Of a stretch of DNA of 57,346 nucleotides, positions 7,756-16,803 are shown piece after piece; positions within the stretch are counted from its first letter, which is position 1; every line of letters begins with the position of its first letter. Location: assembly GCA_021205365.1 (NCBI GenBank), contig JAJPXP010000001.1, forward strand, positions 1 through 57,346, read 5' to 3'. A program made the position numbers and the translations under genes. The notes under the pieces are model-generated. The model did no database searches. It worked only from the letters and a program-made list of their open reading frames with translations, and was not told the origin of the DNA. Source of the stretch: Clostridia bacterium (GTDB lineage Bacteria; Bacillota; Clostridia; Oscillospirales; Butyricicoccaceae).

Positions 7756-8445
7756 ATGAAAGCACTTGTTTTATCCAGTGGCGGCGTAGACAGCACAACG
7801 TGTCTTGGACTTGCCATCGAAACCTACGGAAAAGAAAATGTCATTGCACTGTCGATTACATACGGACAGAAACATACCAAGGAAGTGGAAGCCGCAGAAG
7901 CAGTCGCAAACTATTACGGCATCGAGCTGCTCACACTTGACCTGACCAAAATCTTCCAGTATGATACCAAATGCACACTGCTGGCTGGTTCTATAAATGA
8001 AATTCCAACGGAGTCCTACGCAGACCAGCTGAAAAAGACAGATGGCAAGCCGGTTTCCACCTATGTACCGTTCCGAAACGGTTTGTTCCTCTCCTCTGCC
8101 GCCAGCATTGCACTGTCCAAGGATTGCTCTGTGATTTATTACGGTGCGCACAGTGATGACGCCGCAGGCAATGCATACCCGGACTGCAGTGATGCATTTA
8201 ACCAGTCTATGAAGTCTGCAATTGAAATTGGCAGCGGCAATCAGCTGACCATTGAAGCACCATTTGTCAATATGGCAAAAAAAGATGTTGTCCGCGAGGG
8301 ACTGCGCTTGCAGGTTCCCTATCATTTGACCTGGAGCTGTTATGAAGGCGGCGGAAAGCCTTGTGGCAAATGCGGCACCTGCCGTGACCGTGCAGCAGCC
8401 TTTGCTGCAAACGGTGTAGCTGACCCTGCATGGAAGGAGAATTAA
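7756..8445 (+). CDS. queC: 7-cyano-7-deazaguanine (preQ0) synthase
   Basis: 229 residues. It makes preQ0 from carboxydeazaguanine, ammonia and ATP. The PP-loop ATP-pyrophosphatase motif SSGGVDST is at 7-14 and the zinc site CGKCGTC lies near the C-terminus. AAAGGAG precedes the ATG; 13 bases after folE. Confidence 0.96.
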   Translation: MKALVLSSGGVDSTTCLGLAIETYGKENVIALSITYGQKHTKEVEAAEAVANYYGIELLTLDLTKIFQYDTKCTLLAGSINEIPTESYADQLKKTDGKPVSTYVPFRNGLFLSSAASIALSKDCSVIYYGAHSDDAAGNAYPDCSDAFNQSMKSAIEIGSGNQLTIEAPFVNMAKKDVVREGLRLQVPYHLTWSCYEGGGKPCGKCGTCRDRAAAFAANGVADPAWKEN

Positions 8446-8448
8446 CCA

Positions 8449-8946
8449 ATGGAAGGAAGAACTGTAGAAGAGAAGCAGGGTGTTACCCTGCTCGGCAATC
8501 AGAATACAAAATATAGAGATGATTATGCACCGGAGGTGCTGGAAACCTTTCTCAACAAACATCCGGATAACGATTACTTTGTCAAATTCAACTGTCCTGA
8601 ATTTACCAGCCTGTGCCCAATTACCGGACAGCCGGATTTTGCTACCATTACAATTTCCTATGTTCCGGGAGAACGTATGGTGGAAAGCAAATCATTAAAG
8701 CTATATTTGTTCAGCTTTCGCAATCATGGGGATTTCCATGAAGATTGTGTTAACATCATCATGAAAGACCTGATCAAGCTAATGGACCCAAAATATATTG
8801 AAGTTTGGGGCAAATTCACACCCCGCGGCGGCATTTCCATTGACCCATACTGCAACTATGGCAAACCGGGAACCCGCTGGGTCGATGTCGCATGGAATCG
8901 CATGGCCAATCATGATCTGTATCCAGAAAAAATTGATAACCGATAA
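8449..8946 (+). CDS. queF: NADPH-dependent preQ0 reductase
   Basis: 165 residues, the short YkvM-type form. It reduces the nitrile of preQ0 to the aminomethyl of preQ1. Nucleophile Cys56 ([11 protein letters not shown]) and the family motif [14 protein letters not shown] (79-92) are intact. Overlap-free, with AAGGAG before the ATG. It completes the route from GTP to preQ1; the tRNA-inserting enzymes tgt and queA are not in the window. Confidence 0.96.
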   Translation: MEGRTVEEKQGVTLLGNQNTKYRDDYAPEVLETFLNKHPDNDYFVKFNCPEFTSLCPITGQPDFATITISYVPGERMVESKSLKLYLFSFRNHGDFHEDCVNIIMKDLIKLMDPKYIEVWGKFTPRGGISIDPYCNYGKPGTRWVDVAWNRMANHDLYPEKIDNR

Positions 8947-8985
8947 TTTTCCATATGTGATCCTATTTTAAAAAAAGGCGATTTC

Positions 8986-9753
8986 ATGACAGCAATTCTT
9001 GTATATATTATAGCCGGTTTGGGCGCTGGCATTGGCACAGGTCTTGCAGGGTTATCCGCTGCAGCTATCATCTCCCCGATGCTGATTGCCTTTTTGGACT
9101 TTTCGGCATATGAAGCAGTTGGTATTGCTCTGGCATCTGATGTACTTGCCTCTGCCGTTTCTGCTTATACCTACGCCAAAAATAAAAATATCGACATCAA
9201 AAACGGTTCTGTTATGATGTGTGCAGTGTTGTTATTCACTGTAATCGGCAGCTTCGTTGCTTCCCTTATGCCGGACTTCGCTATGGGATCGTTTTCCATT
9301 ATTATGTGCTTTGTGCTGGGTTTAAAATTCATTCTGCGCCCAGTTATGACCACCAAGGAAGCTCGTGAAAACCGCAGTGCACGGCAGAAATTCAAGGAAG
9401 CTGTCATCTCCGGCAGTGTGATTGGTTCTATTTGTGGATTTATTGGTGCTGGCGGCGGTATGATGATGCTCTTGATTTTAACCTCTGTGATAGGCTATGA
9501 GCTAAAAACGGCAGTGGGTACGAGTGTCTTTATCATGACATTTTCTGCTTTTACCGGAGCCGCTTCTCATTTTCTGATGGGAGGAATCCCGAATCTGACT
9601 GCACTTGCGGTCTGTATACTGGCAACGCTGGTTGGTGCCCGCTTTTCCGCCCTGTTTGCCAATGGTGCAAATTCCAAAACCCTGAACCGGGTAACCGGTA
9701 TTGTACTGGCAATCCTCGGTGCAGCTATGATTTTCGTAAAATTTATTCTATGA
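8986..9753 (+). CDS. TSUP-family (TauE/SafE) membrane permease
   Basis: 255 residues with about eight membrane helices and the glycine-rich GAGGGMMM segment typical of the TauE/SafE family. Members export sulfite, sulfoacetate or other small organosulfur and carboxylate anions; the substrate cannot be told. No terminator separates it from queF (39 bases), so it may be transcribed with the queuosine genes, but a functional link is not evident. Confidence 0.88.
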   Translation: MTAILVYIIAGLGAGIGTGLAGLSAAAIISPMLIAFLDFSAYEAVGIALASDVLASAVSAYTYAKNKNIDIKNGSVMMCAVLLFTVIGSFVASLMPDFAMGSFSIIMCFVLGLKFILRPVMTTKEARENRSARQKFKEAVISGSVIGSICGFIGAGGGMMMLLILTSVIGYELKTAVGTSVFIMTFSAFTGAASHFLMGGIPNLTALAVCILATLVGARFSALFANGANSKTLNRVTGIVLAILGAAMIFVKFIL

Positions 9754-9770
9754 TTCTTACATAGAAACAA

Positions 9771-9805
9771 CCGGTACGGGCAAACTGCCCGTACCGGCCT
9801 TTTTA
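9771..9805 (+). terminator. Terminator of the que-TSUP operon
   Basis: Perfect 12-bp stem CCGGTACGGGCA (9771-9782) with TGCCCGTACCGG (9786-9797), tail CCTTTTTA; probably serves the converging SASP gene also. Confidence 0.9.
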
Positions 9806-9827
9806 TGCTGTTTAAAAAGAGATTCGC

Positions 9828-10025
9828 TTACTTGATGCTGTTCTCGTAAGCTTCGACCATCTTCTTAACCATCTGACCGCCGATAGAACCTGCCTGGCGG
9901 GAGGTCAGATCGCCATTGTAGCCTTCCTTCAGGTTAACGCCAACCTCGCTTGCAGCTTCCATCTTAAAACGCTCCATAGCGGCCTTTGCTTCCGGTACAT
10001 TCAGCTTGTTAGAATTGCGGTTCAT
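9828..10025 (-). CDS. Alpha/beta-type small acid-soluble spore protein
   Basis: 65 residues. Coats and protects spore DNA and is degraded at germination. The germination-protease region (MEAASEVGV) and the C-terminal signature TSRQAGSIGGQMVKKMV are present. Strong AAAGGAG ribosome site. It is evidence that the organism sporulates. Confidence 0.97.
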   Translation of the reverse strand: MNRNSNKLNVPEAKAAMERFKMEAASEVGVNLKEGYNGDLTSRQAGSIGGQMVKKMVEAYENSIK

Positions 10026-10064
10026 ATTTGTTATCTCCTTTTTTCCGTCCGATCTCTGTGATAG

Positions 10065-10094
10065 TAGTGTATGGAGATTTCATTTTCCTATGCA
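10065..10094 (-). promoter_or_regulatory. Possible forespore (SigG/SigF) promoter of the SASP gene
   Basis: On the minus strand TGCATA (10089-10094) and TACACTA (10065-10071), close to forespore -35 and -10 elements. SASP genes are normally SigG-dependent; the match is imperfect. Confidence 0.4.
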
Positions 10095-10265
10095 AAAAGC
10101 CTGTCGAAATCCATAAGCAGTTTTTGGTTATCCGGTCAAATTTATGCCCTCCAGCCATTTTTCACATATACCGGCATGTTATTGTCGAATTACTTTAAAC
10201 CTTCGTATTTTTTTGCAAAAGTTTTATATACATTGCTGGTATTTCGCGAAAAACAGTAATTTGTT

Positions 10266-10294
10266 TTGAATCAGGTCGTATTGTCCGTTATAAT
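10266..10294 (+). promoter_or_regulatory. Promoter of the DUF1015 gene
   Basis: TTGAAT 10266-10271, 17 bases, TATAAT 10289-10294. The 306-base gap 10026-10331 holds this and the divergent SASP promoter; I see nothing else in it. Confidence 0.65.
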
Positions 10295-10331
10295 AAAAAA
10301 GAAAATTATCTTAATATATGGAGGCAATGCA

Positions 10332-11663
10332 ATGTCCTGTGTAGCTGTACCCAAAATTCTGATGCCAAAGGAAGGCACAGATTTGAATAAGTGGGCTGTC
10401 GTGGCCTGTGACCAGTATACATCCCAGCCGGAATACTGGGAAGAAACGGATCGAAATGTGGGTGATGCCCCGTCTACCCTGCGCCTGACCCTGCCGGAAG
10501 TTTATCTGGAAGATGATGACGTTGCGGAACGTACCGATAAGATCAATGAAACAATGAAGCAGTATTTGTCGGATGGTACACTGACCGAGCTGCCGGCAGG
10601 TTTTATCCTGACAGAACGATATTCCGGCGGTAAGACACCGCGCCGCGGTCTGGTAGCTGCCATTGATCTGGAATGCTATGACTATACTGCCGGGTCCCGC
10701 TCTCTTGTCCGTCCGACGGAAAAGACGGTTGTAGAACGCATTCCGCCGCGCCTTGCAGTACGTAAAAATGCATCCATTGAAATTCCACATATCATGCTGC
10801 TCATTGATGATCCAGATCGCACAGTCATTGAGCCGATGTTCGATAAGACAGCCGGTCTCAAGCAGGTTTATGACACTGATCTGATGCAGAACGGTGGACA
10901 TATCAGTGGCTGGTTCATCCCAGAAGGTGAAATGACCGAAAATCTGATCGCTGCTATGGAAAAGCTGAACGACCGCAGCATGTTCAACAGGAAATATCGC
11001 CTCAGCGAAGACCTGCCGCTGCTTCCGTTTGCTGTTGGCGACGGCAATCACTCCATGGCTACAGCTAAGGCTTACTGGGAAAATGTCAAGGAGGGCCTGA
11101 CACTGGAAGAGCAGGAAAACCATCCGGCACGTTATGCTCTGTGTGAAATTGTCAATATTCATGACGAAAGCCTGATGATTGAGCCAATTCACCGTGTCAT
11201 GTTCCATGTGGACACCCAGGATCTGCTGGCAGCAGCGAAGGCATTTTATGCAGCAAACGGTAGCGAATGCGAAATCACCCTATCCTGCGGTGACAATCCG
11301 ACTGCATTCATGCTAGTACCACAGGAGGATGCACACACTGTCGGCATCTGTTTTGCTGATACGACCGGTATCCTGACTGTCAAGCATCCGAAGTGGGGCA
11401 TTCCGCTTGGCACCCTGCAGGCATTTCTGGATGATTATCTGGAAAAGAACACAGAAGCAAAGATTGACTATATCCACGGCGAGGATGTGGTCAGCTCTCT
11501 GGGTACTGCCGCAGGCAATATGGGCTTCTTCCTGCCGGAAATCGAAAAGAACGATCTGTTCCGTGGTGTCATCATTGACGGTGTCCTGCCGCGCAAGACC
11601 TTCTCTATGGGTGAAGCACATGAAAAGCGCTATTATATGGAATCCAAGATGATTGTTAAGTAA
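10332..11663 (+). CDS. DUF1015-family protein
   Basis: 443 residues from the ATG at 10332, which has GGAGG nine bases upstream; an in-frame extension to 10266 would overlap the promoter. The protein shows the DUF1015 hallmarks: early WAVVACDQYTSQPEYW, a central VGDGNHSMATAKA and a late SLGTAAGN segment. The family is widespread in anaerobes and thought to be a cytoplasmic enzyme, but its reaction is not established to my knowledge. Monocistronic. Confidence 0.9.
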   Translation: MSCVAVPKILMPKEGTDLNKWAVVACDQYTSQPEYWEETDRNVGDAPSTLRLTLPEVYLEDDDVAERTDKINETMKQYLSDGTLTELPAGFILTERYSGGKTPRRGLVAAIDLECYDYTAGSRSLVRPTEKTVVERIPPRLAVRKNASIEIPHIMLLIDDPDRTVIEPMFDKTAGLKQVYDTDLMQNGGHISGWFIPEGEMTENLIAAMEKLNDRSMFNRKYRLSEDLPLLPFAVGDGNHSMATAKAYWENVKEGLTLEEQENHPARYALCEIVNIHDESLMIEPIHRVMFHVDTQDLLAAAKAFYAANGSECEITLSCGDNPTAFMLVPQEDAHTVGICFADTTGILTVKHPKWGIPLGTLQAFLDDYLEKNTEAKIDYIHGEDVVSSLGTAAGNMGFFLPEIEKNDLFRGVIIDGVLPRKTFSMGEAHEKRYYMESKMIVK

Positions 11664-11672
11664 ATGTTTTCA

Positions 11673-12290
11673 TTATTCCGGGACTGTCCATACAGGGCAG
11701 TCCTTTTTTTCGTCCCAGATGAGCTTTGCACATGCGTTTTTTACTGTACAGCAGGAAAAGATAAAGGCAAATGGAAATTCACATTCCGGAGCGAATTTGC
11801 AGGTAAACACAGACATTCCGGCTTCTCTGTTCAGTGTTACAGCATCATTGTGTAAAAGCTGTTTGATAAAACGGTCATGAAAGTCCGGTCTCTGCTCAAA
11901 AGCAGGCGGGCAGATTCCGGCAACATACGATTTCGGAAGTTCCGGCCAATAGCCAAGTGATTCCAGATACTGCTTTGTCAGCGTACGTTCCACCTGTAAT
12001 CCTTCTCCAGCGGGCTCTGCAACACCGATCAGCAAAGGCTGTGCACCATCTCGCATCCCCCAAACCCGCAGAATTTCGCCATATTTCGGAAGTTCCCCGC
12101 TGGCATGGAAATGCACCTGATTATTTTCCTGATTTACCTGCATTTGTCCCCAATGCGCACCGTCACGGCTGATTTCCATCTGCTTTCCCCCCTGAATATA
12201 GAAATCCCCTGCACAGCTTATGCCATGCAGGGGAAATTTATGCTTTTTATTTGGCCAATGTACTATGTAACCATCGGCCTTTTCTCTCAA
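11673..12290 (-). CDS. Unknown protein, last gene of the acpS-alr-mazF operon
   Basis: 205 residues, soluble, no motif that I recognise; N-terminal half beta-rich, C-terminal half with several Cys. It would start at a TTG (12288-12290) overlapping the mazF stop (TTGA), which implies translational coupling, although the ribosome site is poor. Its last codons are shared with the terminator of the convergent gene. Expressed with alr and mazF by position only. Confidence 0.6.
   Translation of the reverse strand: MREKADGYIVHWPNKKHKFPLHGISCAGDFYIQGGKQMEISRDGAHWGQMQVNQENNQVHFHASGELPKYGEILRVWGMRDGAQPLLIGVAEPAGEGLQVERTLTKQYLESLGYWPELPKSYVAGICPPAFEQRPDFHDRFIKQLLHNDAVTLNREAGMSVFTCKFAPECEFPFAFIFSCCTVKNACAKLIWDEKKDCPVWTVPE
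11681..11711 (+). terminator. Terminator of the DUF1015 gene
   Basis: GGACTGTCC (11681-11689) pairs with the GGGCAGTCC that ends at 11703; T7 tail. It lies inside the 3' end of the convergent gene. Confidence 0.85.
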
Positions 12291-12646
12291 TCTCTGGCGG
12301 ACAAACCAAAGCTGACTGCCAATGCCCGGTCAACTTCATCCATATGCGATTCATCCAGTGTCCCCATTTTTTCACGAAGGCGGCGTTTATCCAATGTGCG
12401 GATCTGTTCCGTAAGAATGACAGAATCCCGTGTCAAGCCAAAGCTCCGGGCGCCAAGGGAAATATGTGTCGGCATTTTGGCTTTGTTGACCTGCGATGTA
12501 ATCGCGGCTGCAATCACAGTCGGACTGTACCTGTTTCCTACATTATTCTGTACAATTAATACCGGACGCATACCGCCCTGTTCACTGCCGACTACCGGAG
12601 ACAGATCAGCATAATAGATATCTCCGCGTTTGACATGATGCTCCAA
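12287..12646 (-). CDS. mazF: MazF/PemK (NdoA/EndoA) family mRNA endoribonuclease toxin
   Basis: 119 residues from a TTG at 12646 served by GGAG ten bases upstream; a GTG at 12655 is also possible. Family motifs are clear: [20 protein letters not shown] near the start (Arg and the PVVGSEQGG loop of the active site), RPVLIVQN and [13 protein letters not shown]. MazF cleaves single-stranded mRNA at short motifs. In Bacilli the gene follows alr and the antitoxin gene ndoAI; here no reading frame for a ribbon-helix-helix antitoxin fits in the 168 bases between alr and mazF, so the toxin appears alone. Confidence 0.93.
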   Translation of the reverse strand: MEHHVKRGDIYYADLSPVVGSEQGGMRPVLIVQNNVGNRYSPTVIAAAITSQVNKAKMPTHISLGARSFGLTRDSVILTEQIRTLDKRRLREKMGTLDESHMDEVDRALAVSFGLSARD

Positions 12647-12814
12647 TGTAATCACACTCCGAAGGAAAGATATTTCAGGCAGGAAATGGATTTCCTCCTG
12701 ATACTGTTACTTTCCCCAGCAATCCAGTGGTTTAGTCATGCATCGAATGAATATTTTTCTCTTTTGCTTATTGTATGCCGCAGCTGCGCAGCGATTGAAT
12801 CAAATCAGCTCGTT

Positions 12815-13984
12815 TTATGCATCAATATAGAGACGTGGGACGCGCTTACCTACATCACATAATACTTCATAGGAAATTGTTCCGGCGGCATCTGCCAACG
12901 TATCTGCTGTAATTGGTCCCTCACCAAAGATCGTAACCTCGTCGCCACGCCTGACATCCATCCCGTCAACAGCTGCAAAGGACATATCCATGCAGATGCG
13001 TCCAATAGCAGGTACAACTGTATCATGAATCATAACGGAAATATGATTGCTGGCGATGCGTGGATATCCGTCTGCATATCCAATGGTAAAAACAGCAATA
13101 CGCATCGGCTTGTCTGCTATATAGGTTCTTCCATAGCCGATAGAATCCCCCGCCGGAATATCGCGAACCTGTGCCACACGCGCCTTGACTGTCATAACCG
13201 GCTTTAACAGAACCGTTTTCTTTGTGGATGCATCCGGATAATAGCCATACAGAATAATACCGGCACGCACCATGTTAAAGGAATTGTCCTGATACAGATC
13301 TGTCGTAAAGGTCTGGGTATGCTGTAAAATAGCAGCACTGTTTGCACAGTGGCGGTAGGTCAGGTGGATGCCATTTTTCTCCAGCTCGAGGCACATATCC
13401 ACAAAACGACGGTATTGCAGTTCAGTAAATTCTTCACCGCCATCCACATCCGCCACGGCAAAATGAGTAAATGCCCCTTCTGCTTCAATACCCGGCAGCT
13501 TCAATGCTTCCAGAATCGTTTTGACGTCTTCCCTTGTGTTCCGGGTTTCAAACCCAACACGCGTCATACCGGTATTCAATGCAATATGTACGCGCACAGG
13601 CTTTCCTTCTGCCTGTGCTGCCTGAGAAAAGGCAATTGCTGTTGCCCGATCACACAATGCAGCAGCAATATCATATCTGGCCAATAGAACAGCATCCTCA
13701 TCTCCAACATAACCGAGAACAAGAATCGGCAAGGTAAAGCCGGCTTCTCTTAGTTCGATGCCTTCATATACAGTAGCTACTGCAAAGTAATCTGCCCCTG
13801 CATCCTGCAACACCTTTGCCGCCTGTACCGCGCCATGTCCATAGGCATCTGCCTTGACAACAGCAAGAACCTTTGCTTCTGGCATTGTCATCTTTACATG
13901 CTGGCGAATCTGTATAAAATTATATGCAAGATTTTTTAAATTGATTTCTGCCCAGCATCTGCCAGTAATATTCTGTGTCTCCAT
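12815..13984 (-). CDS. alr: Alanine racemase
   Basis: 389 residues from the ATG at 13984; an ATG at 14005 directly after the upstream stop would add seven residues but has no ribosome site. PLP-dependent interconversion of L- and D-alanine for peptidoglycan (and germination control in spores). The PLP lysine is Lys44 in AVVKADAYGHG, and the catalytic tyrosine segment GYGRTY is present. Member of the conserved acpS-lipoprotein-alr-mazF order. Confidence 0.96.
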   Translation of the reverse strand: METQNITGRCWAEINLKNLAYNFIQIRQHVKMTMPEAKVLAVVKADAYGHGAVQAAKVLQDAGADYFAVATVYEGIELREAGFTLPILVLGYVGDEDAVLLARYDIAAALCDRATAIAFSQAAQAEGKPVRVHIALNTGMTRVGFETRNTREDVKTILEALKLPGIEAEGAFTHFAVADVDGGEEFTELQYRRFVDMCLELEKNGIHLTYRHCANSAAILQHTQTFTTDLYQDNSFNMVRAGIILYGYYPDASTKKTVLLKPVMTVKARVAQVRDIPAGDSIGYGRTYIADKPMRIAVFTIGYADGYPRIASNHISVMIHDTVVPAIGRICMDMSFAAVDGMDVRRGDEVTIFGEGPITADTLADAAGTISYEVLCDVGKRVPRLYIDA

Positions 13985-14005
13985 TTTGTTTATCTCACTT
14001 TCCAT

Positions 14006-14590
14006 TCATGGCTGCAATGTACAGGATGTAAAGCTGCAAGCCATGATTTGTTCTCCATTCTTATAAATATGCGCATTGTTTAATGCATAAGAATCCGGCT
14101 GCACATAGACATCTTTGACAACTGTACCGGCTTCCTCGCTGTTTTCATACCGCAATGCTATCAAGTCATTTTCCATCCAGACCTGCTTGGGTACATCATT
14201 CATCAAATCATATAACAGATACGTAGTCACATCCACGGGCGTCAGACCTTTTCTGTCCGGCATCGCTGTTTCCAATTCCGTATCCTCATAGGCAAAGATA
14301 AAATCTTCGCCTGTAATATTGGCTTTGATTCCTGCTATCGATTCCGGTGCAAGGACTGTCATTTCTGCTTTTGATGTGCGGTCATCCTGTTTCTGATAAG
14401 AATATCCAATCTGATAGGTCATTGTTTCCTCATCCAGATTAGAAGTAATATCTGTGACGATCTCAATATCAGATGCATTTGCATAGGTTTCTTTTACCGA
14501 TGCTGCTATATCTTCCGGATTATTTACCGCAGAGCATCCACACAAGATCAGTAAAAACAGGGATGCCGTACAGACAACGCGTCGAAACAA
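14006..14590 (-). CDS. LolA-like lipoprotein, GerS/YdcC-related
   Basis: 194 residues starting at a TTG with GGAGTGG upstream. Lipobox LCGC places the lipidated cysteine at residue 19. The mature part is beta-rich, as in LolA-fold lipoproteins. In Bacillus the equivalent position upstream of alr is held by ydcC, and in Clostridioides difficile by gerS, needed for cortex hydrolysis in germination. Assignment rests on this position, size and fold type; sequence identity was not checked. Stop is immediately followed by the alr region. Confidence 0.7.
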   Translation of the reverse strand: MFRRVVCTASLFLLILCGCSAVNNPEDIAASVKETYANASDIEIVTDITSNLDEETMTYQIGYSYQKQDDRTSKAEMTVLAPESIAGIKANITGEDFIFAYEDTELETAMPDRKGLTPVDVTTYLLYDLMNDVPKQVWMENDLIALRYENSEEAGTVVKDVYVQPDSYALNNAHIYKNGEQIMACSFTSCTLQP

Positions 14591-14594
14591 GCAA

Positions 14595-15455
14595 TTACCA
14601 CTCCCTGGAGTTCAGCGGTTTCAATACCCTTGGAATGTATGACAGCATATCCGTCGGTGTCATGCCAAATTCACCGATTTCATTCGCACAAAGATCTCCG
14701 GCACGACTGTGGATATATGCACCACATGCAGCGGCTGCCAGCGGTTCTACATTTTGTCCCAATAGAGACAAAATAATGCCGGATAAAACATCCCCGCTCC
14801 CGCCTTTGGACATTCCCGGATTGCCATGTATATTCAGCAAAACGGTTCCCTTCGGTCCGGCAATGACCGTGCGATGCCCTTTTAACAGAAGCACGCAACG
14901 ATGCTTTTTGGCAAATGCCGCAGCATCTCCGGCAGCATCTCCTGTCCGCTGGATGTCACAAATACGGGAAAATTCACGTGCATGAGGTGTCAAAACAACC
15001 GGGTATACGGCTTCCTCCAATACATGTATATGTCCGGAAAGGATATTTATACCATCCGCATCCACGATAACAGGACATTCTGCCTTCCGGATAATGGTTT
15101 GTACTGCCTGTGCAACACCTTCACTAATTCCCAATCCAGGTCCTGCAAGGATCGCAGCCCTTCTCTGCAAAGAAGGAAGGCTGTCTGCCGTGATTTTCCC
15201 TTCCGCGTCGTATGGCAGAGGAAGAAAGGTCGGCTCATTCAATTTTCCTGCCAGAATGGGATAAATACATTCTGGTACAGCCAGTGTAACAATGCCAGAA
15301 CCCGTGCGGACGGCAGCCTGTGCTGCAAAATATGGCGCGCCAATGTAATCCCGACAGCCACATACGGCCAATACACGGCCATACGTGTTTTTATCACTTT
15401 CCGGCTGGCGCTGAGAGATATGCTTTTTTACATAGTTCCAGTCAATTGCCTGCAT
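14595..15455 (-). CDS. nnrD: ADP-dependent NAD(P)H-hydrate dehydratase
   Basis: 286 residues from the ATG at 15455, which has GGAGGAA seven bases upstream; it overlaps the acpS end by 14 bases. Repairs hydrated NAD(P)H using ADP. Ribokinase-like fold with GPGLG, the LTPHAREF segment and NPGMSKGGSGDVLSG, the nucleotide site with the catalytic Asp. The epimerase half found in fused NnrE-NnrD proteins is absent, so this is the dehydratase alone. Confidence 0.93.
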   Translation of the reverse strand: MQAIDWNYVKKHISQRQPESDKNTYGRVLAVCGCRDYIGAPYFAAQAAVRTGSGIVTLAVPECIYPILAGKLNEPTFLPLPYDAEGKITADSLPSLQRRAAILAGPGLGISEGVAQAVQTIIRKAECPVIVDADGINILSGHIHVLEEAVYPVVLTPHAREFSRICDIQRTGDAAGDAAAFAKKHRCVLLLKGHRTVIAGPKGTVLLNIHGNPGMSKGGSGDVLSGIILSLLGQNVEPLAAAACGAYIHSRAGDLCANEIGEFGMTPTDMLSYIPRVLKPLNSREW

Positions 15456-15816
15456 CCGTATTTCCTCCATCCGGTACATGTTCAAGCAGAATGGCAGTTG
15501 CCGTTGCGTATGCCTGACAATGTGATATGCTTAACAGGAAATGGCAATGCGGGCGCAATACATAGGGGGCCCCCAGCTCTGTATGTGCAATCTCAATATC
15601 ATGAAGGTTTAGTCCGTTTTGAAACCCGGTCCCCATTGCTTTCGCTACAGCTTCCTTGGCACAAAATAATCCCGCAGCAGATTGCGGCATCTGATTGCCT
15701 TTTTCCTTCAGCCAGTTTTGTTCTTGTTGCGTAAAGACATGCTGCAAAAAAGAAGGTCTTGCAATAGCCTTTTGAATACGATCAATTTCAACAATATCGG
15801 TTCCCAAACCTAACAT
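15442..15816 (-). CDS. acpS: Holo-[acyl-carrier-protein] synthase
   Basis: 124 residues from the ATG at 15816 (AAAGGAG upstream); the usual start MLGLGTDIVEIDRI. Transfers 4'-phosphopantetheine from CoA to acyl carrier protein. Magnesium-binding Asp near residue 7 and the FCAKEAVAKAMGTG motif are intact. First gene of the operon running to 11673. Confidence 0.95.
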   Translation of the reverse strand: MLGLGTDIVEIDRIQKAIARPSFLQHVFTQQEQNWLKEKGNQMPQSAAGLFCAKEAVAKAMGTGFQNGLNLHDIEIAHTELGAPYVLRPHCHFLLSISHCQAYATATAILLEHVPDGGNTDAGN

Positions 15817-15932
15817 ACAGTATGTCTCCTTTCTGCCGTTTCCTATTCTATCACCTTTTCGTTTCCTTGTCCTGTATGTCTGCATTCTATTTCAAATTTT
15901 TTGAAAAAAATTTAGAGAAAACGAAAAAAACG

Positions 15933-15961
15933 TTGACATATCACGAATCGTCTGATATAAT
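15933..15961 (+). promoter_or_regulatory. Promoter of the first tRNA-Pro gene
   Basis: TTGACA 15933-15938, 17 bases, TATAAT 15956-15961: full consensus. Confidence 0.9.
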
Positions 15962-16007
15962 ATTTATCGTTGCATCGGGAAAATATCCCTGATGAGGAAG
16001 AAAATAA

Positions 16008-16084
16008 CGAGGTGTGGCTCAGTTTGGTAGAGCGCTGCGTTCGGGACGCAGAGGCCGTGGGTTCAAGTCCCGCCACCTCGACCA
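16008..16084 (+). tRNA. tRNA-Pro (anticodon CGG), copy 1
   Basis: 77 bases including encoded CCA. Acceptor stem CGAGGTG/CACCTCG, anticodon stem CTGCG/CGCAG with loop TTCGGGA (anticodon CGG), T-loop GGTTCAAGTCC. Own promoter and terminator. Identical to the copy at 16872. Confidence 0.97.
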
Positions 16085-16086
16085 TC

Positions 16087-16130
16087 AAAACAAGTATCTA
16101 TGCGAGAGGATACTTGTTTTTTATTTTTCT
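16087..16130 (+). terminator. Terminator after tRNA-Pro copy 1
   Basis: AACAAGTATC pairs with GATACTTGTT, then TTTTATTTTT. Confidence 0.85.
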
Positions 16131-16148
16131 CAAGGAGTAAAGAGTAAA

Positions 16149-16757
16149 ATGAAGCGTATGATTCGGCCTGCTGATGAAGAATTTGGCAATGCAATTCCCT
16201 TGGCTGCTTTTATTGTGTTGTGGTATGCAGCGATCATACGGCAGATGACACTGTTCTTTACACCAACTCTCATCATTTTTGCCGTCGGTGGCCTTCTTCC
16301 CCTTCATGCGTTGTTTCAGAGCATTCATCGGGCATTATTCTACCGCAAAAAGCGAAAGCAGGTTATTGCATATGGACGTGCGATGCGTGGAAAAATCACT
16401 GGAGTCGCACAAAAAATGGTTCCGTATTCGGGTAAAAATGGCAGGCTTCGGTTCAAAAAATACTATTATCTTCAGGTTGACATATGGAATCCCATGACCG
16501 GTGCAAATACCACTGTAGAAAGTCAGGCATACCGCAAACCAATTCACTGCTATCTCTCCTCCCCTGATGTACTGGTATACACGGATAACAGTGGATTACA
16601 GCATTATCTTGAAGATTTCAAATGGAAAACGGATAAAAGAGAACCTGATATCTTTTCTTATCCGGAGACATTCGATGATCGGTATCCGGATATTCCGGTT
16701 TTTCAAATTGTGTTTGTGCTGATTGCCATCCTAATGTTACTTCATCTGCTCCGCTAA
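16149..16757 (+). CDS. Membrane protein of unknown function between the two tRNA genes
   Basis: 202 residues from an ATG at 16149 (AAGGAG about 11 bases upstream). Two membrane helices near residues 17-60, a soluble beta-rich middle part (70-175) and a C-terminal hydrophobic helix ending LLHLLR. Resembles DUF3592-like membrane proteins in layout, but I cannot assign a family. Lies between two tRNA units, with no visible operon partner. Confidence 0.75.
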   Translation: MKRMIRPADEEFGNAIPLAAFIVLWYAAIIRQMTLFFTPTLIIFAVGGLLPLHALFQSIHRALFYRKKRKQVIAYGRAMRGKITGVAQKMVPYSGKNGRLRFKKYYYLQVDIWNPMTGANTTVESQAYRKPIHCYLSSPDVLVYTDNSGLQHYLEDFKWKTDKREPDIFSYPETFDDRYPDIPVFQIVFVLIAILMLLHLLR

Positions 16758-16803
16758 CAGAAAACCATATCGCAATTTTTTTTGCAGAATCCCAAAAAAT
16801 TTG

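Noticed and set aside
12647-12814. Missed mazE antitoxin gene between alr and mazF
   Set aside because: All minus-strand frames across the gap contain stops and none gives a ribbon-helix-helix-like sequence of 70-90 residues.
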